The position numbers and the translations under genes are program-made. Source: Candidatus Staskawiczbacteria bacterium (GTDB lineage Bacteria; Patescibacteriota; Minisyncoccia; Minisyncoccales; Staskawiczbacteraceae). Taken from it: a DNA stretch of 43,914 nucleotides. Shown in pieces: positions 17,764 through 26,692 of this stretch (the first letter of the stretch is position 1; the number at the start of each line of letters is the position of its first letter). A model generated the notes under the pieces. That model worked only from the letters and a program-made list of their open reading frames with translations, had not been told where the DNA came from and made no database searches. The DNA lies in contig JAHFKU010000003.1 of NCBI GenBank assembly GCA_023245195.1, positions 1-43,914 on the forward strand, written 5' to 3'.

Positions 17764-20700
17764 TTACGGTACGATCGGGAAAATGTCCATTCTGAATATT
17801 TTTCTATTTTGGTCTACAATGTCATAATTGGCTAAATCTTGTATTTTGCCTGGGGAAATATAGCATTGGGCACCATCAGGGAGCCCGTTTTTACTATAAA
17901 GAATGGTTAAAAAGTTGCCACTAGGCTCTATAGCTCGGGTGCATGGATAGGCAGCACCAGTGGGATCGCAATTTCTGTCTGCTAAACAAGCGTCACCGTG
18001 GGAAGAATTTGGAAAAGAACATATTCCACTGGTGGGACTAGTCCCTGGACCTAGTAATTGCACTTCTTTATTGCATTCACCTTTAATGCCATTAATACTG
18101 CACTCAGTATCTAGTTCGCAAGGTTTCTGTGCGGGAAGAATAACGCATTTTTTAGTTTCAGAACACCATCCAGATGGCGCGCCACAATCAGCATTGGTGC
18201 CATTAGCATTATTATCAACCGAACTGCAGGGTGTATTAGAGAAAATTGGTATTTTGTAAGCCGTTATACATTTTAGGGTTTTTTTATTGCAATAACCAGA
18301 ATTTTGAGTATTAGGAAGTTGCGCGCAAGTGTCTTTTCCTGCAGCCGCCTTATCTGTGCCATAGTATTTTGGGTCAGTTAACAAGTCATCAGGCCCACCA
18401 TTATATTTAAAATGTTCTCCGGGGACACCATTATTGTATTCCCCGTTCTCTGTCATATAATATCTGCCAATAAAGGCAAATTTTGGGCCAACTAGCCTAT
18501 TTCCTTGGACTCGTGGTTCGCCCTGTGTTGCTGGGCCACCATCTTCATATATGCTTACCCCACTTCCAGAAAAGTCTGAATTATTAGCTTCAGCGGATTT
18601 TGAATTCAATCCTTTTATAATATAAATTGACGTAGCGGGGAACTGTTCGCATTGGCTGGTGTTTCCAGTGCCACCTGATCCACCGCCTCCACTACTACCC
18701 GAACCACCACTGCCTCCTCCAGAACCACTGCCGCAATCTGCAGGACAATTTGTTGAATCTTCATCGGGGTAATCACATGTACCATCGCCACATGTTACAC
18801 CAGGAACATCTTCTGCCAATATTGCTCCATTAAATCCGCTTAATATTGATGCAGGGTACAAGACTGCACCCTGCTTCGCTTCACTTGCTAAAACGAGGGG
18901 CAGATTATTTTTTATGCTAACCTCATTGTTTGGAGCTTGTTCATTTTCGGGGTATAAGCTCGTGCCCTGGTTCGTAAATGGTAGGATTCCTAAAAATGAA
19001 GCCAGTGGAGGGTTTTGGTTATTAAATGGCAGGGCGCCAGTATCAATTATGCTACAAGGTTGATCAAGCCGGCATTCGTCAAGTTCGGCTACCCCCGGTC
19101 TTTTATTTGCAACTAACATACACCTATTACCCGAAATATCTGGATCTGTTGATGCCTTGCAAATGGTGTGGAAGTTTGGATTAGAATTAACTTGGCAATC
19201 CGGGAAATAAGTGCACTGGTCGGTACCTGGTCCAAATACTAAGTCGCACGTATGATCCATAAAATTACATTCACTATGAAGGTAACCTGTTCCACATCCT
19301 CCAGAGGAAGGATTGCAATATCCATATCCATGGTAACCAGCTAAACATTGACCATCGATGTCGCAAGAGAATCCGCAATCACTGGCGCTAGTACAAGCTA
19401 CTCCACCATTATTATTTCCAAGCCGACATTGATTAGTTGCAATGTCACAAGAATAACTAGTGGTAAATTGTTGTGGGCAATCAGTGTCAAATTCGCACCA
19501 GGGCAGTTGTGGGCCTACTGCGCCCGGAACACAGGTTCCAGCCAAACAATGAGATGTACTAGTATCTATTTGACCAGAACAAGTTTGCGCGTCACAGCTA
19601 GTTCCCGATAATCCAGGAACACATTTTTGTGTGCTGGTGTCACAAGTTATTCCTGTTTTATTTGAAAGGAAACAGGTTGCTGGATCGCAAGTAAGTCCGG
19701 GTAATCCAGGAACACATTGTTTTAAATTAGTATCACAGGTCATTCCCGATCCTACTACTGCAGTAGAACATTGTTGGGCATCACAAGTCAGCCCAGGTAA
19801 CCCAGGAACACATTGTTTCGTGCTAGCATTGCATGTTATTCCCCCTGCCACTGCAGTAGAACATTGTTGGGCATCACAAGTCAGTCCAGGTAATCCAAGA
19901 ACACATTGTTTTGTAGCGGTGTTACAGGTCATGCCTCCTGTTGGAGGTGGCGGCGGCGGTGGAACCGGGACATTGCAAGGGTCGCCGCTTTTTGAGGTGC
20001 TACTACAGCCGTCATTGGTGTATGAACTTGTTCCAGCGGGTCCGCAAATACCACCACTGCCACCCTTTGGCGCACTGCACTTAAAGCCAGTTGAGGGTGG
20101 TAGCTCACAAGGACTTCCTAGTAAGCATGGATATCCATTTTGGAAATAAAACTTGTCGGTAGTACATTGATTATTTGAGAAATTACAATAACCTTTAGGG
20201 CCATTGCAATCAGTCACTCCAGGAGTACATTTTATTCCACTAGTTCCAGTTTCCGAGCATTGAGAATATGGGTTAAATAGGCTTGTAGTAGTGCAATAGC
20301 TTTCGGGTTCGGGTGGTGTGCAGGCGGGATTGCCTATTCCACCATTCGCATTGTTATTGCTGAAGTTGCAAGGAATGCAGTCTTCAAGGGCGGGATCACA
20401 ACTTTCATATACGCATTGCTGGGTGTCGGGGTCGCAGTAGCCGCCGCATTCGGTATCGCTCGTGCAATCTGCGCCAGTGCCGTTGGGGCTGCAACTAGGT
20501 GTAGGGCTAAATTCATCGCATTTGCTACCGGCACAGTCGATATTGTTAGTGCAAGATTGTTCGCCAACACCATAAGGACTACAGGTGGGCTCAGGGGCAA
20601 AGGGGTCGCAGTGGGCGCCACTGTCGATATTGCAATCATCGTCGTTGTTGCAACTTATACAGTCTTCTGTTTCGGGATCACAAGTGGATTCCGCCTCGCA

Positions 20701-21981
20701 AGTATGACTTTCGGTGTCACAATAGCCTCCTCGATTGTCTGGTGGAAGGGGGCAGTCGTTTACATCTTTGCAGGGTTCGCCAGTACCTTCGGGTCCACAA
20801 AATGCGTTACCATTATCGTCCACACCACACTTAGAGGGCTCTTCACAACTACTACCGACGTTAGTGCAAGAAGCAAGTTCTGTATAAGATTTGCAGTGTC
20901 CGACGGTTTGGCTTTCTGCACTTGCACCATCGCAATAATAATCACTGCCACCACCACAGTCGCTGTGCTCAATGCAGTATTGACCAGTGTAATCTTGAAT
21001 ACATTTATTGTTTAGGCTATCGCAAACTCCGGAATTTGGTTGATCTATTGGTGGCAAAGTGTTGGTGGGTTTGCAACCAGGGCCGGTGATAGACACGTTA
21101 ATGCATTGGTCTTCGGCACTAAAATTATTAAATGGCTCACTGCAGGTTCCTTGATTATTTGGGTCGGCGGTTAAGACAAATCCATAATGAGGGTCATTGT
21201 CGCCGGCTCCATTAACAATTAAGGCTGAAGTTACTTTTCTTTCAAATTCTTTGGGCAGGGTGCCGGTGTTGGTGATGACTTCGGTGCTAATGCCAGTACA
21301 GCCCGCTCCTTTAAAAAGGTATACACCTGGCTGTTTATAGGCTGTTTTGTAAGAGTATGTGCCAAAGATGTCTGTTGATTTTCCGCACTGCAATGTCACA
21401 ACGTCTGCATCTGGATCATTGTCATCTAGGCCTGGCAGCGAATATCTATAAACTAAAAGATCCGGGCTGTTTGTCGGGTTTTTGCAGATATAAACAAGTT
21501 TATTAAATCCTTCTAGTAAATTTGAGGTATCGGCCTGGTAAGGAGGGGCTACAATAAAATTATCAGAGCTATTAACCAAATAAAGTCCCGCTCCTACGGT
21601 TGTTGTGAGTGCGGGCTGGTTTGGATCTATAAGTTGGGGGTTAATCGTACTTAACAGAGTTATCGAAAACATCAAAAGTACAATGCCTAAAATGGAGCCG
21701 AAAATTCTTTCTCGCGCTGCGCCTTGCGAGGCCGGATTTCCCGCTGATGCCAAAAGCGTAATGCCGGCAATGACGATAGAAAGTACGCCTACGATTCCGG
21801 CAAATCCCACGGCTAAGTAAAAGAAGTAGGCGATAAAATCAGGTAATGTGGAATTTTTGTCTAGTTTAATGCCGCCAATAGTCGGATAGTCATTTTCAAG
21901 CGCGAAAACCGTTTGACTAACAGTCAAAAACAATACAAGAACAGCCAGAAATAATAGCGGGTATTTGAGTTTTTTGGGCAT
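17764..21981 (-). CDS. 1405-aa protein: VirB2/TrbC-like two-TM pilin N-terminus fused to a giant Cys-rich repeat ectodomain
   Basis: Signal/TM N-terminus (FFYLAVGFAGIVGVLSIVIAGITLLASAGNP...IFGSILGIVLLMFSITLLSTINP) then >1200 aa with many Cys repeats. Confidence 0.8.
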   Translation of the reverse strand: MPKKLKYPLLFLAVLVLFLTVSQTVFALENDYPTIGGIKLDKNSTLPDFIAYFFYLAVGFAGIVGVLSIVIAGITLLASAGNPASQGAARERIFGSILGIVLLMFSITLLSTINPQLIDPNQPALTTTVGAGLYLVNSSDNFIVAPPYQADTSNLLEGFNKLVYICKNPTNSPDLLVYRYSLPGLDDNDPDADVVTLQCGKSTDIFGTYSYKTAYKQPGVYLFKGAGCTGISTEVITNTGTLPKEFERKVTSALIVNGAGDNDPHYGFVLTADPNNQGTCSEPFNNFSAEDQCINVSITGPGCKPTNTLPPIDQPNSGVCDSLNNKCIQDYTGQYCIEHSDCGGGSDYYCDGASAESQTVGHCKSYTELASCTNVGSSCEEPSKCGVDDNGNAFCGPEGTGEPCKDVNDCPLPPDNRGGYCDTESHTCEAESTCDPETEDCISCNNDDDCNIDSGAHCDPFAPEPTCSPYGVGEQSCTNNIDCAGSKCDEFSPTPSCSPNGTGADCTSDTECGGYCDPDTQQCVYESCDPALEDCIPCNFSNNNANGGIGNPACTPPEPESYCTTTSLFNPYSQCSETGTSGIKCTPGVTDCNGPKGYCNFSNNQCTTDKFYFQNGYPCLLGSPCELPPSTGFKCSAPKGGSGGICGPAGTSSYTNDGCSSTSKSGDPCNVPVPPPPPPPTGGMTCNTATKQCVLGLPGLTCDAQQCSTAVAGGITCNASTKQCVPGLPGLTCDAQQCSTAVVGSGMTCDTNLKQCVPGLPGLTCDPATCFLSNKTGITCDTSTQKCVPGLSGTSCDAQTCSGQIDTSTSHCLAGTCVPGAVGPQLPWCEFDTDCPQQFTTSYSCDIATNQCRLGNNNGGVACTSASDCGFSCDIDGQCLAGYHGYGYCNPSSGGCGTGYLHSECNFMDHTCDLVFGPGTDQCTYFPDCQVNSNPNFHTICKASTDPDISGNRCMLVANKRPGVAELDECRLDQPCSIIDTGALPFNNQNPPLASFLGILPFTNQGTSLYPENEQAPNNEVSIKNNLPLVLASEAKQGAVLYPASILSGFNGAILAEDVPGVTCGDGTCDYPDEDSTNCPADCGSGSGGGSGGSGSSGGGGSGGTGNTSQCEQFPATSIYIIKGLNSKSAEANNSDFSGSGVSIYEDGGPATQGEPRVQGNRLVGPKFAFIGRYYMTENGEYNNGVPGEHFKYNGGPDDLLTDPKYYGTDKAAAGKDTCAQLPNTQNSGYCNKKTLKCITAYKIPIFSNTPCSSVDNNANGTNADCGAPSGWCSETKKCVILPAQKPCELDTECSINGIKGECNKEVQLLGPGTSPTSGICSFPNSSHGDACLADRNCDPTGAAYPCTRAIEPSGNFLTILYSKNGLPDGAQCYISPGKIQDLANYDIVDQNRKIFRMDIFPIVP
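19590..19950 (-). repeat. Coding tandem repeat (TCDAQQCSTAV...QCVPGLPGL)
   Basis: About 31-32 aa unit, roughly 3-4 copies, with strong nucleotide identity between adjacent units. Confidence 0.85.
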
Positions 21982-22049
21982 AACGCTAATTTAAAATTAA
22001 ATTAGTTAATAATAGCATAATTCATTTTCTAATAAGATGTGGATAACTC

Positions 22050-22478
22050 TTATTTTTTAGTTGTTGCCGGCTTGGTTGAAGTTTTCGCTGACCCTTCTTT
22101 TGGTGATTCTTTAGTTCCCTCTTCTGCAGGCTTTGAACTGCTTTCTTGGGTTGCTGTTCCTCCACCATAACCTCTGGTGTATACCCAGGTGACAAAAAAC
22201 CCGTCAATTGCCCATGTAATTAATGTGGTAAAAATTCCGCCGTCAAACCAAATTTCAAGAATACCCATGCTCAAAGTGACTATATAGCAAGACCCGGCGA
22301 TGGTCAGCATTAACATCCCTTCCGGTCCCATTAAATTTCCTTTCATGGTCTTCCAAACAAGTATAATATTTCCGGGCCATAAAAAACCAATGCCTGGCGT
22401 CCATTGGGGCAATGACCAGCCAAGTCTTTTTATTATTCCTCTTGCGACTTTTTGTATTGTGCCCTGTGATTCTGCCAT
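22050..22478 (-). CDS. Membrane protein of T4SS-like cluster
   Basis: MAESQGTIQKVARGIIKRLGWSLPQW...; hydrophobic segments; ORF-track extension is encoded by a GC palindrome. Confidence 0.55.
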   Translation of the reverse strand: MAESQGTIQKVARGIIKRLGWSLPQWTPGIGFLWPGNIILVWKTMKGNLMGPEGMLMLTIAGSCYIVTLSMGILEIWFDGGIFTTLITWAIDGFFVTWVYTRGYGGGTATQESSSKPAEEGTKESPKEGSAKTSTKPATTKK

Positions 22479-22501
22479 GTTCTCGAATTTTAAATTATCA
22501 A

Positions 22502-22527
22502 GCCGCGCGCCCCGCGGGGCGCGCGGC
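22502..22527. repeat. 26-bp GC-only perfect palindrome GCCGCGCGCCCCGCGGGGCGCGCGGC
   Basis: Read directly. Confidence 0.96.
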
Positions 22528-22532
22528 AAAAA

Positions 22533-24341
22533 TTAGCCATTCTCTTTTAATCTCTTCCTCGCCTCCTTAATTTTCTCCACTTCCCCGGGGCTGGTCGTAA
22601 TAATCTGATCTTCGGTGTAGCTGGCTTTGACGGCAATGGCCACGTGTTTTTTGCCGGCAAAAAAGAGGCCCTCTCCCACGCTGGCTGACAACAATAATTC
22701 CTTTTCTTGTTCGGTTAAATTAAATACTTTTTCTACGGCTTCAATGCTGGCGGTAGATTGTTTTAATAATAATTGCAATGATGAATTGGTGATAATGGCT
22801 TTGCCATAGCTTGACCCCATAAAATCTTCCACGTCTTGAGTAATAGTGGTAACTCCCAGCCAGTATTTGCGGCCCCGTTTTACCAGGCCGAATAAAAACG
22901 AAGCGCCATCGGGAGTTTGCATGAGCCACCAAGCTTCGTCAACAACTAAAATTCTCTTTTTGATGTTGGTCCGAATAATATTCCAAATGTAGCGCATAAC
23001 AATAAACAAAGCTATCGGTCTTAGTGATTCTTCCATGTCGCGGATGCCAAAGACAATAAAGGGTTTATCCATGACAATGTTGGTTTTTTGGTTAAAAAAA
23101 CTAGAAAAAGTCCCGGTCGTAAATTTTTTAAGTCGTGTGGCCATGGATTCAGCTCCGGTGATGTTTTCTAAAATTTCGGCAAAATCAGATAAGAGCGGAA
23201 TATTTTCCTGCCACGAAGCCGGATTTGACTGGGCGGTAATATCGCGCACGGCGTAAGTTTCAGTTAGGGCTTGGTCTAAAATGCTGTCTTCTTCGGCGGT
23301 CAATCCCCCAAGCATAATTCTTAACAGTCCCACTAGGTTAATAATGTTTGAGCGTAAAATGTCTTGCGGATCTTCTTCGGGGCCCGGGGTTGGCAAATCA
23401 AACGGATTAATATGGATGTCCGAAGTCAAAGAAATTTTGAAAAAATCCCCGCCAACTCCATTGGCTAAAAATTCATATTCGTTTTCCGGGTCAACGACAA
23501 TCACATCAATCCCCCGCATCAAATAGCGCAGGATTTCTAATTTTATGGCATAAGATTTGCCCGCGCCGGATTTAGCAAAGACCACCATGTTATAGTTTTC
23601 CAACGTAAACCGGTCAAATAAAATAAGGGAATTGTTGTGCCGATTGATGCCGTATAAAATTCCTTGGTTTGAACTTAGGTCAAAAGAAATAAACGGAAAG
23701 GCGGTGGAAAGCGGTTCGGTGTCCATGGGGGTGTTGACCTGCAGTAAATCTAGGGCATAGGGGCTGGTAGAAATAAAGCCCTCTTTTTGTTTAAATAGGG
23801 CCGGTTTGATGTAAATCAAGCGCGATTCAAAAATGGATCGCAACGTAGTTTCAGTTTCTTTGATGGCTTCGGGGGTTTGTTCAAAAATGGTAATATACAA
23901 GCTAAATCGAAATATTTTTTCTTGGGCGGTGATGATTTTGTCGCGCAGGTTTTCAATGTCTTGGTAAGAAGTTTCAAGGGCCGGGTCGCGGATGAGGCCC
24001 TTTTCCTCCCGTTCCATTAATTCAGAAGAAACTTGAGTGACTTTAGATCGGAGCTTTTTTAAAATCATGGTGCTGTTAATGGGCTGGATGAAAAATGAGA
24101 TGTCCATGGGAACATTTAAATTGATGGCAGGCGAAAGCCACCCGGTGTTTAAATACCGCGGATAGGAAAAAATAAAAAAGGATTTGGCAATTTTTTCTCC
24201 TAGTTTTATATAGTCTTGGGTGATGCCAATGTAGGGAGGAGCAATGATATCTTTGATATTAATATCATCTGATGCAAATATTTTTTCATCAACATCCTCC
24301 ACCTTTTTTTTGTTACTGAATAAATTAAAATCAAAAACCAT
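22533..24341 (-). CDS. VirB4/TraC-family conjugative ATPase
   Basis: MVVFAKSGAGKSYAIKLEILRYLMRGIDVIVVDPENEYEFLA; RILVVDEAWWLMQ; TITQDVEDFMGSSYGKAIITNSSLQLLLKQS. Confidence 0.92.
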   Translation of the reverse strand: MVFDFNLFSNKKKVEDVDEKIFASDDINIKDIIAPPYIGITQDYIKLGEKIAKSFFIFSYPRYLNTGWLSPAINLNVPMDISFFIQPINSTMILKKLRSKVTQVSSELMEREEKGLIRDPALETSYQDIENLRDKIITAQEKIFRFSLYITIFEQTPEAIKETETTLRSIFESRLIYIKPALFKQKEGFISTSPYALDLLQVNTPMDTEPLSTAFPFISFDLSSNQGILYGINRHNNSLILFDRFTLENYNMVVFAKSGAGKSYAIKLEILRYLMRGIDVIVVDPENEYEFLANGVGGDFFKISLTSDIHINPFDLPTPGPEEDPQDILRSNIINLVGLLRIMLGGLTAEEDSILDQALTETYAVRDITAQSNPASWQENIPLLSDFAEILENITGAESMATRLKKFTTGTFSSFFNQKTNIVMDKPFIVFGIRDMEESLRPIALFIVMRYIWNIIRTNIKKRILVVDEAWWLMQTPDGASFLFGLVKRGRKYWLGVTTITQDVEDFMGSSYGKAIITNSSLQLLLKQSTASIEAVEKVFNLTEQEKELLLSASVGEGLFFAGKKHVAIAVKASYTEDQIITTSPGEVEKIKEARKRLKENG

Positions 24342-24348
24342 GTTTGTT

Positions 24349-24816
24349 AATTTCTAATTTTCAATTTCTAATTTCTATTAAATGTATAATTTCTAATTTT
24401 CAAAAACTTTCTTGGCATCAATAGTATTAGTAATTTTTTGGAATATAAGATGAAATTCATGAGCTTCCTGCCAAAGATTTCTTATAGGCTCTTTTAGTTC
24501 TGTGTTATTTTTAGCTAACATTCTTAACCAATATTTTGTCTCATTCGCCTCTTTCTTTGAAATATATATTTTATTTCTAAAGTCCTTTTTAGAACTTGAA
24601 GCGTTTGCTTCGTAGTAATTTGCACCAACAGACGTGGCAGCTCTCGTCAATTGGATAATAATATTTCTATTAATATCATCCCTTTTTATATTTTTAACAA
24701 ATTCTATGATATTCTCGGCAAAGACTGCGGATCTTTCTTCTAGGTCGTAAGCTTTTTTGTTTTGAAATTGGTTCATTTAAAATTTAATAGAAATTAGAAA
24801 TTAGAAATTGAAAATT
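24349..24816. mobile_element. Candidate inverted-repeat cassette carrying a four-helix-bundle gene
   Basis: Arms 24349-24383 and 24782-24816 are inverted copies of the family B arm. Confidence 0.65.
24393..24776 (-). CDS. Four-helix-bundle protein (23S rRNA intervening-sequence/S23-like)
   Basis: FQNKKAYDLEERSAVFAENIIEFVK...NRNIIIQLTRAATSVGANYYEANASSSKKDFRNKIYISKKEANETKYWLRML. Confidence 0.88.
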   Translation of the reverse strand: MNQFQNKKAYDLEERSAVFAENIIEFVKNIKRDDINRNIIIQLTRAATSVGANYYEANASSSKKDFRNKIYISKKEANETKYWLRMLAKNNTELKEPIRNLWQEAHEFHLIFQKITNTIDAKKVFEN

Positions 24817-24821
24817 CGTAG

Positions 24822-25496
24822 CTATTTCAGTAGTTCCGGTGAAATCTCCGGGCTGTATCCTATTTCCGCCTGATCCGGGTGGTGCAGTGACCAAAAGAGT
24901 TCAATTAATTCAGGGGTGGTCAGTGGAATGCTGTCTAAGCCGCATCGCTTAAGCCCCAGCGCTAAAAATTCCATTCTTTGCCAAAGCTGGTTTTTGCATT
25001 TTTCAAATTCTTCATCGGTTATTTGTGATTTTTGGCCCGGGTTTTCAGATTTCTTACCGCCGAATAATCCTGAAAAATTAAATTGGCGGGTTACGGCTCC
25101 CATTCCCAGCACCGCGGTTAAAGCATAGGGCACGACAATGTAAAAGTTTTTGGTCATCACGGCATCGCCCTGCACCAAATCTTGAATGAACTGGATGTAA
25201 GAATTAGTCTGTATTTTTAGCAATTCATTCGTTTGCTGTTGTTGCAGGCTTTTAAGATCGTCTAAGTAGGGGGTGATGTTGATTTTCCTTGATTGGACAA
25301 TAATCTGGCAGGGAAAATCCAGCGAATTTAAAAAATTCTGGAAGGCGTAAATAATGGCTGATTGGTCGTCGTTTGACTGTAATGCAAAATTCACCGAAGA
25401 GATCATTAAAACCCCGCGGATGTCGTTGTTTTTTAATATCAAAACCCCTTCTTTGATGTCTTTGAGTTCTAAAAATTCTTGAGTGGTTAGATCCAT
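24822..25496 (-). CDS. TraC-like N-domain protein of T4SS cluster
   Basis: LTTQEFLELKDIKEGVLILKNNDIRGVLMISSVNFALQSNDDQSAIIYAFQNFLNSLDFPCQIIVQSRK; adjacent to VirB4-like ATPase. Confidence 0.65.
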   Translation of the reverse strand: MDLTTQEFLELKDIKEGVLILKNNDIRGVLMISSVNFALQSNDDQSAIIYAFQNFLNSLDFPCQIIVQSRKINITPYLDDLKSLQQQQTNELLKIQTNSYIQFIQDLVQGDAVMTKNFYIVVPYALTAVLGMGAVTRQFNFSGLFGGKKSENPGQKSQITDEEFEKCKNQLWQRMEFLALGLKRCGLDSIPLTTPELIELFWSLHHPDQAEIGYSPEISPELLK

Positions 25497-25527
25497 TGTT
25501 TTGAACGAATTAACACAAATATGTTTA

Positions 25528-25728
25528 ACGAATCAACACGAATCACGAATTACGCTTTTTGTATCAAGGGTATCCCACTTTTTCTAAACTCTTCCTCTAA
25601 AGCTTTTTGATAAATTTGCTCTTTTAGTCCCCTGCCGTATTTGTTAAACACATTATAAACTGCTCCCTGAATTTTATAAGAAAGCTCTGCTTCTAAAAAG
25701 TTTTTATTCGTGATTCGTGTTGATTCGT
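25528..25728. mobile_element. Inverted-repeat cassette around truncated GxxExxY ORF
   Basis: Perfect 23-bp IR ACGAATCAACACGAATCACGAAT (25528-25550) / ATTCGTGATTCGTGTTGATTCGT (25706-25728). Confidence 0.7.
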
Positions 25729-25732
25729 ACAT
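25550..25732 (-). pseudogene. GxxExxY-family protein, truncated to the N-terminal 60 aa
   Basis: ELSYKIQGAVYNVFNKYGRGLKEQIYQKALEEEFRKSGIPLIQKA*; family members are about twice this length. Confidence 0.75.
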
Positions 25733-25750
25733 TGTGTGGAAATTCGTTAT

Positions 25751-26140
25751 TTATTTCTTCCGGTATTCCACCATCCCCTTTACGCTCTGTAATTTGCTAT
25801 CCTCGGGTTTGGGCGGACCAGCAGTTATGGTGTCCTTCGTCTTAAACGGATATTCTGTTTGTTTTTTCTTCCAGACATAATTTTTTGATTTTGTCGAAAA
25901 CATCATATAGTTTAAGAGCAGCGCAATGACCGACATGTCGTCAATTTTGATAAACGCTACCAGAGCCACAAATAATGCTACGAGCGCCGATAAAATGATA
26001 AACAGCCAGAAAGGCAGCAGATAATAGCTTCCAATGCAAATAACACCGCCCCCAACCAGCCAAAAAAACTGTCGGAAGGTTAAAAAGGAAACAATCTTTC
26101 CTTCGGCTTCTATGAATTGTGGAATGGGATATTGAGCCAT
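25751..26140 (-). CDS. PrgI-family (VirB3-like) membrane protein
   Basis: MAQYPIPQFIEAEGKIVSFLTFRQFFWLVGGGVICIGSYYLLPFW. Confidence 0.8.
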   Translation of the reverse strand: MAQYPIPQFIEAEGKIVSFLTFRQFFWLVGGGVICIGSYYLLPFWLFIILSALVALFVALVAFIKIDDMSVIALLLNYMMFSTKSKNYVWKKKQTEYPFKTKDTITAGPPKPEDSKLQSVKGMVEYRKK

Positions 26141-26144
26141 GTTT

Positions 26145-26335
26145 TTAAGCTCTGAACTGTGAAACTCTCGTTTTAAAAATTACTTTTCGGGTCTTTTCTC
26201 CAAATCTGGGCTGGAAATTCGCAATAATTTTAAGCCAGAAGCCTCCGGCTAAGCCTAAAAATTCTATCACATTTCTATCTCCAAATTTGGACAAAATACC
26301 TCCGAGGGGTTTGCTAATTCACAGCTTCTAGACGT
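26145..26335. mobile_element. Second hairpin element sharing its core with 10049-10207
   Basis: Arms cgcaataattttaagccagaagcc...ggctaagcctaaaaattctatc; outer arms imperfectly complementary; boundaries approximate. Confidence 0.5.
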
Positions 26336-26446
26336 TTATCTGATATATTTGTCTATTATATCACATTAGAAATCAAGTAAATAATCGAGATATTAACAAC
26401 TGTATAAGTATTTTGTAATTTGAGGATTTTGTGCTACAATAAAGAC

Positions 26447-26692
26447 ATGAAACAAGCAATAAAACCGATGAAATTTAGACAGACGCTATTTTGGGATGTT
26501 AACCCTAAAAACATAGACGTTAAAAAAAACGCCCGATATATTATTGAGCGTGTTTTAGAGTTTGGAGAACCAGGCGAAGTAGGATGGGTTTTGCGTTATT
26601 ATCCAAAACACACTATTAAAAAAGTTATTGGTCTTCCGCGCGTTCAATTGAGTCCCAAATCAAAAGCCCTATGGTCTCTGATTTTGAAATAA
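26447..26692 (+). CDS. DUF6922-like/AbiEi-position small protein, putative antitoxin
   Basis: MKQAIKPMKFRQTLFWDVNPKNIDVKKNARYIIERVLEFGEPGEVGWVLRYYP; overlaps the next gene by 22 bp. Confidence 0.65.
   Translation: MKQAIKPMKFRQTLFWDVNPKNIDVKKNARYIIERVLEFGEPGEVGWVLRYYPKHTIKKVIGLPRVQLSPKSKALWSLILK

Noticed and set aside
19590-19950. CRISPR-like regularly spaced repeats
   Set aside because: In-frame coding tandem repeats with no unique spacers; no cas1 or effector in window.
19348-21015. Several + strand ORFs (87, 172 and 199 aa) opposite the Cys-rich gene
   Set aside because: Mirror the repeats of the antisense CDS; low complexity, no independent start context or domain.
22533-25496. VirB4 gene split by insertion of the S23 cassette
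   Set aside because: The 602-aa ATPase seems to have its own N-terminal region and start, and the 224-aa upstream protein looks like a separate TraC-like product; comparison with relatives would be needed to claim disruption.
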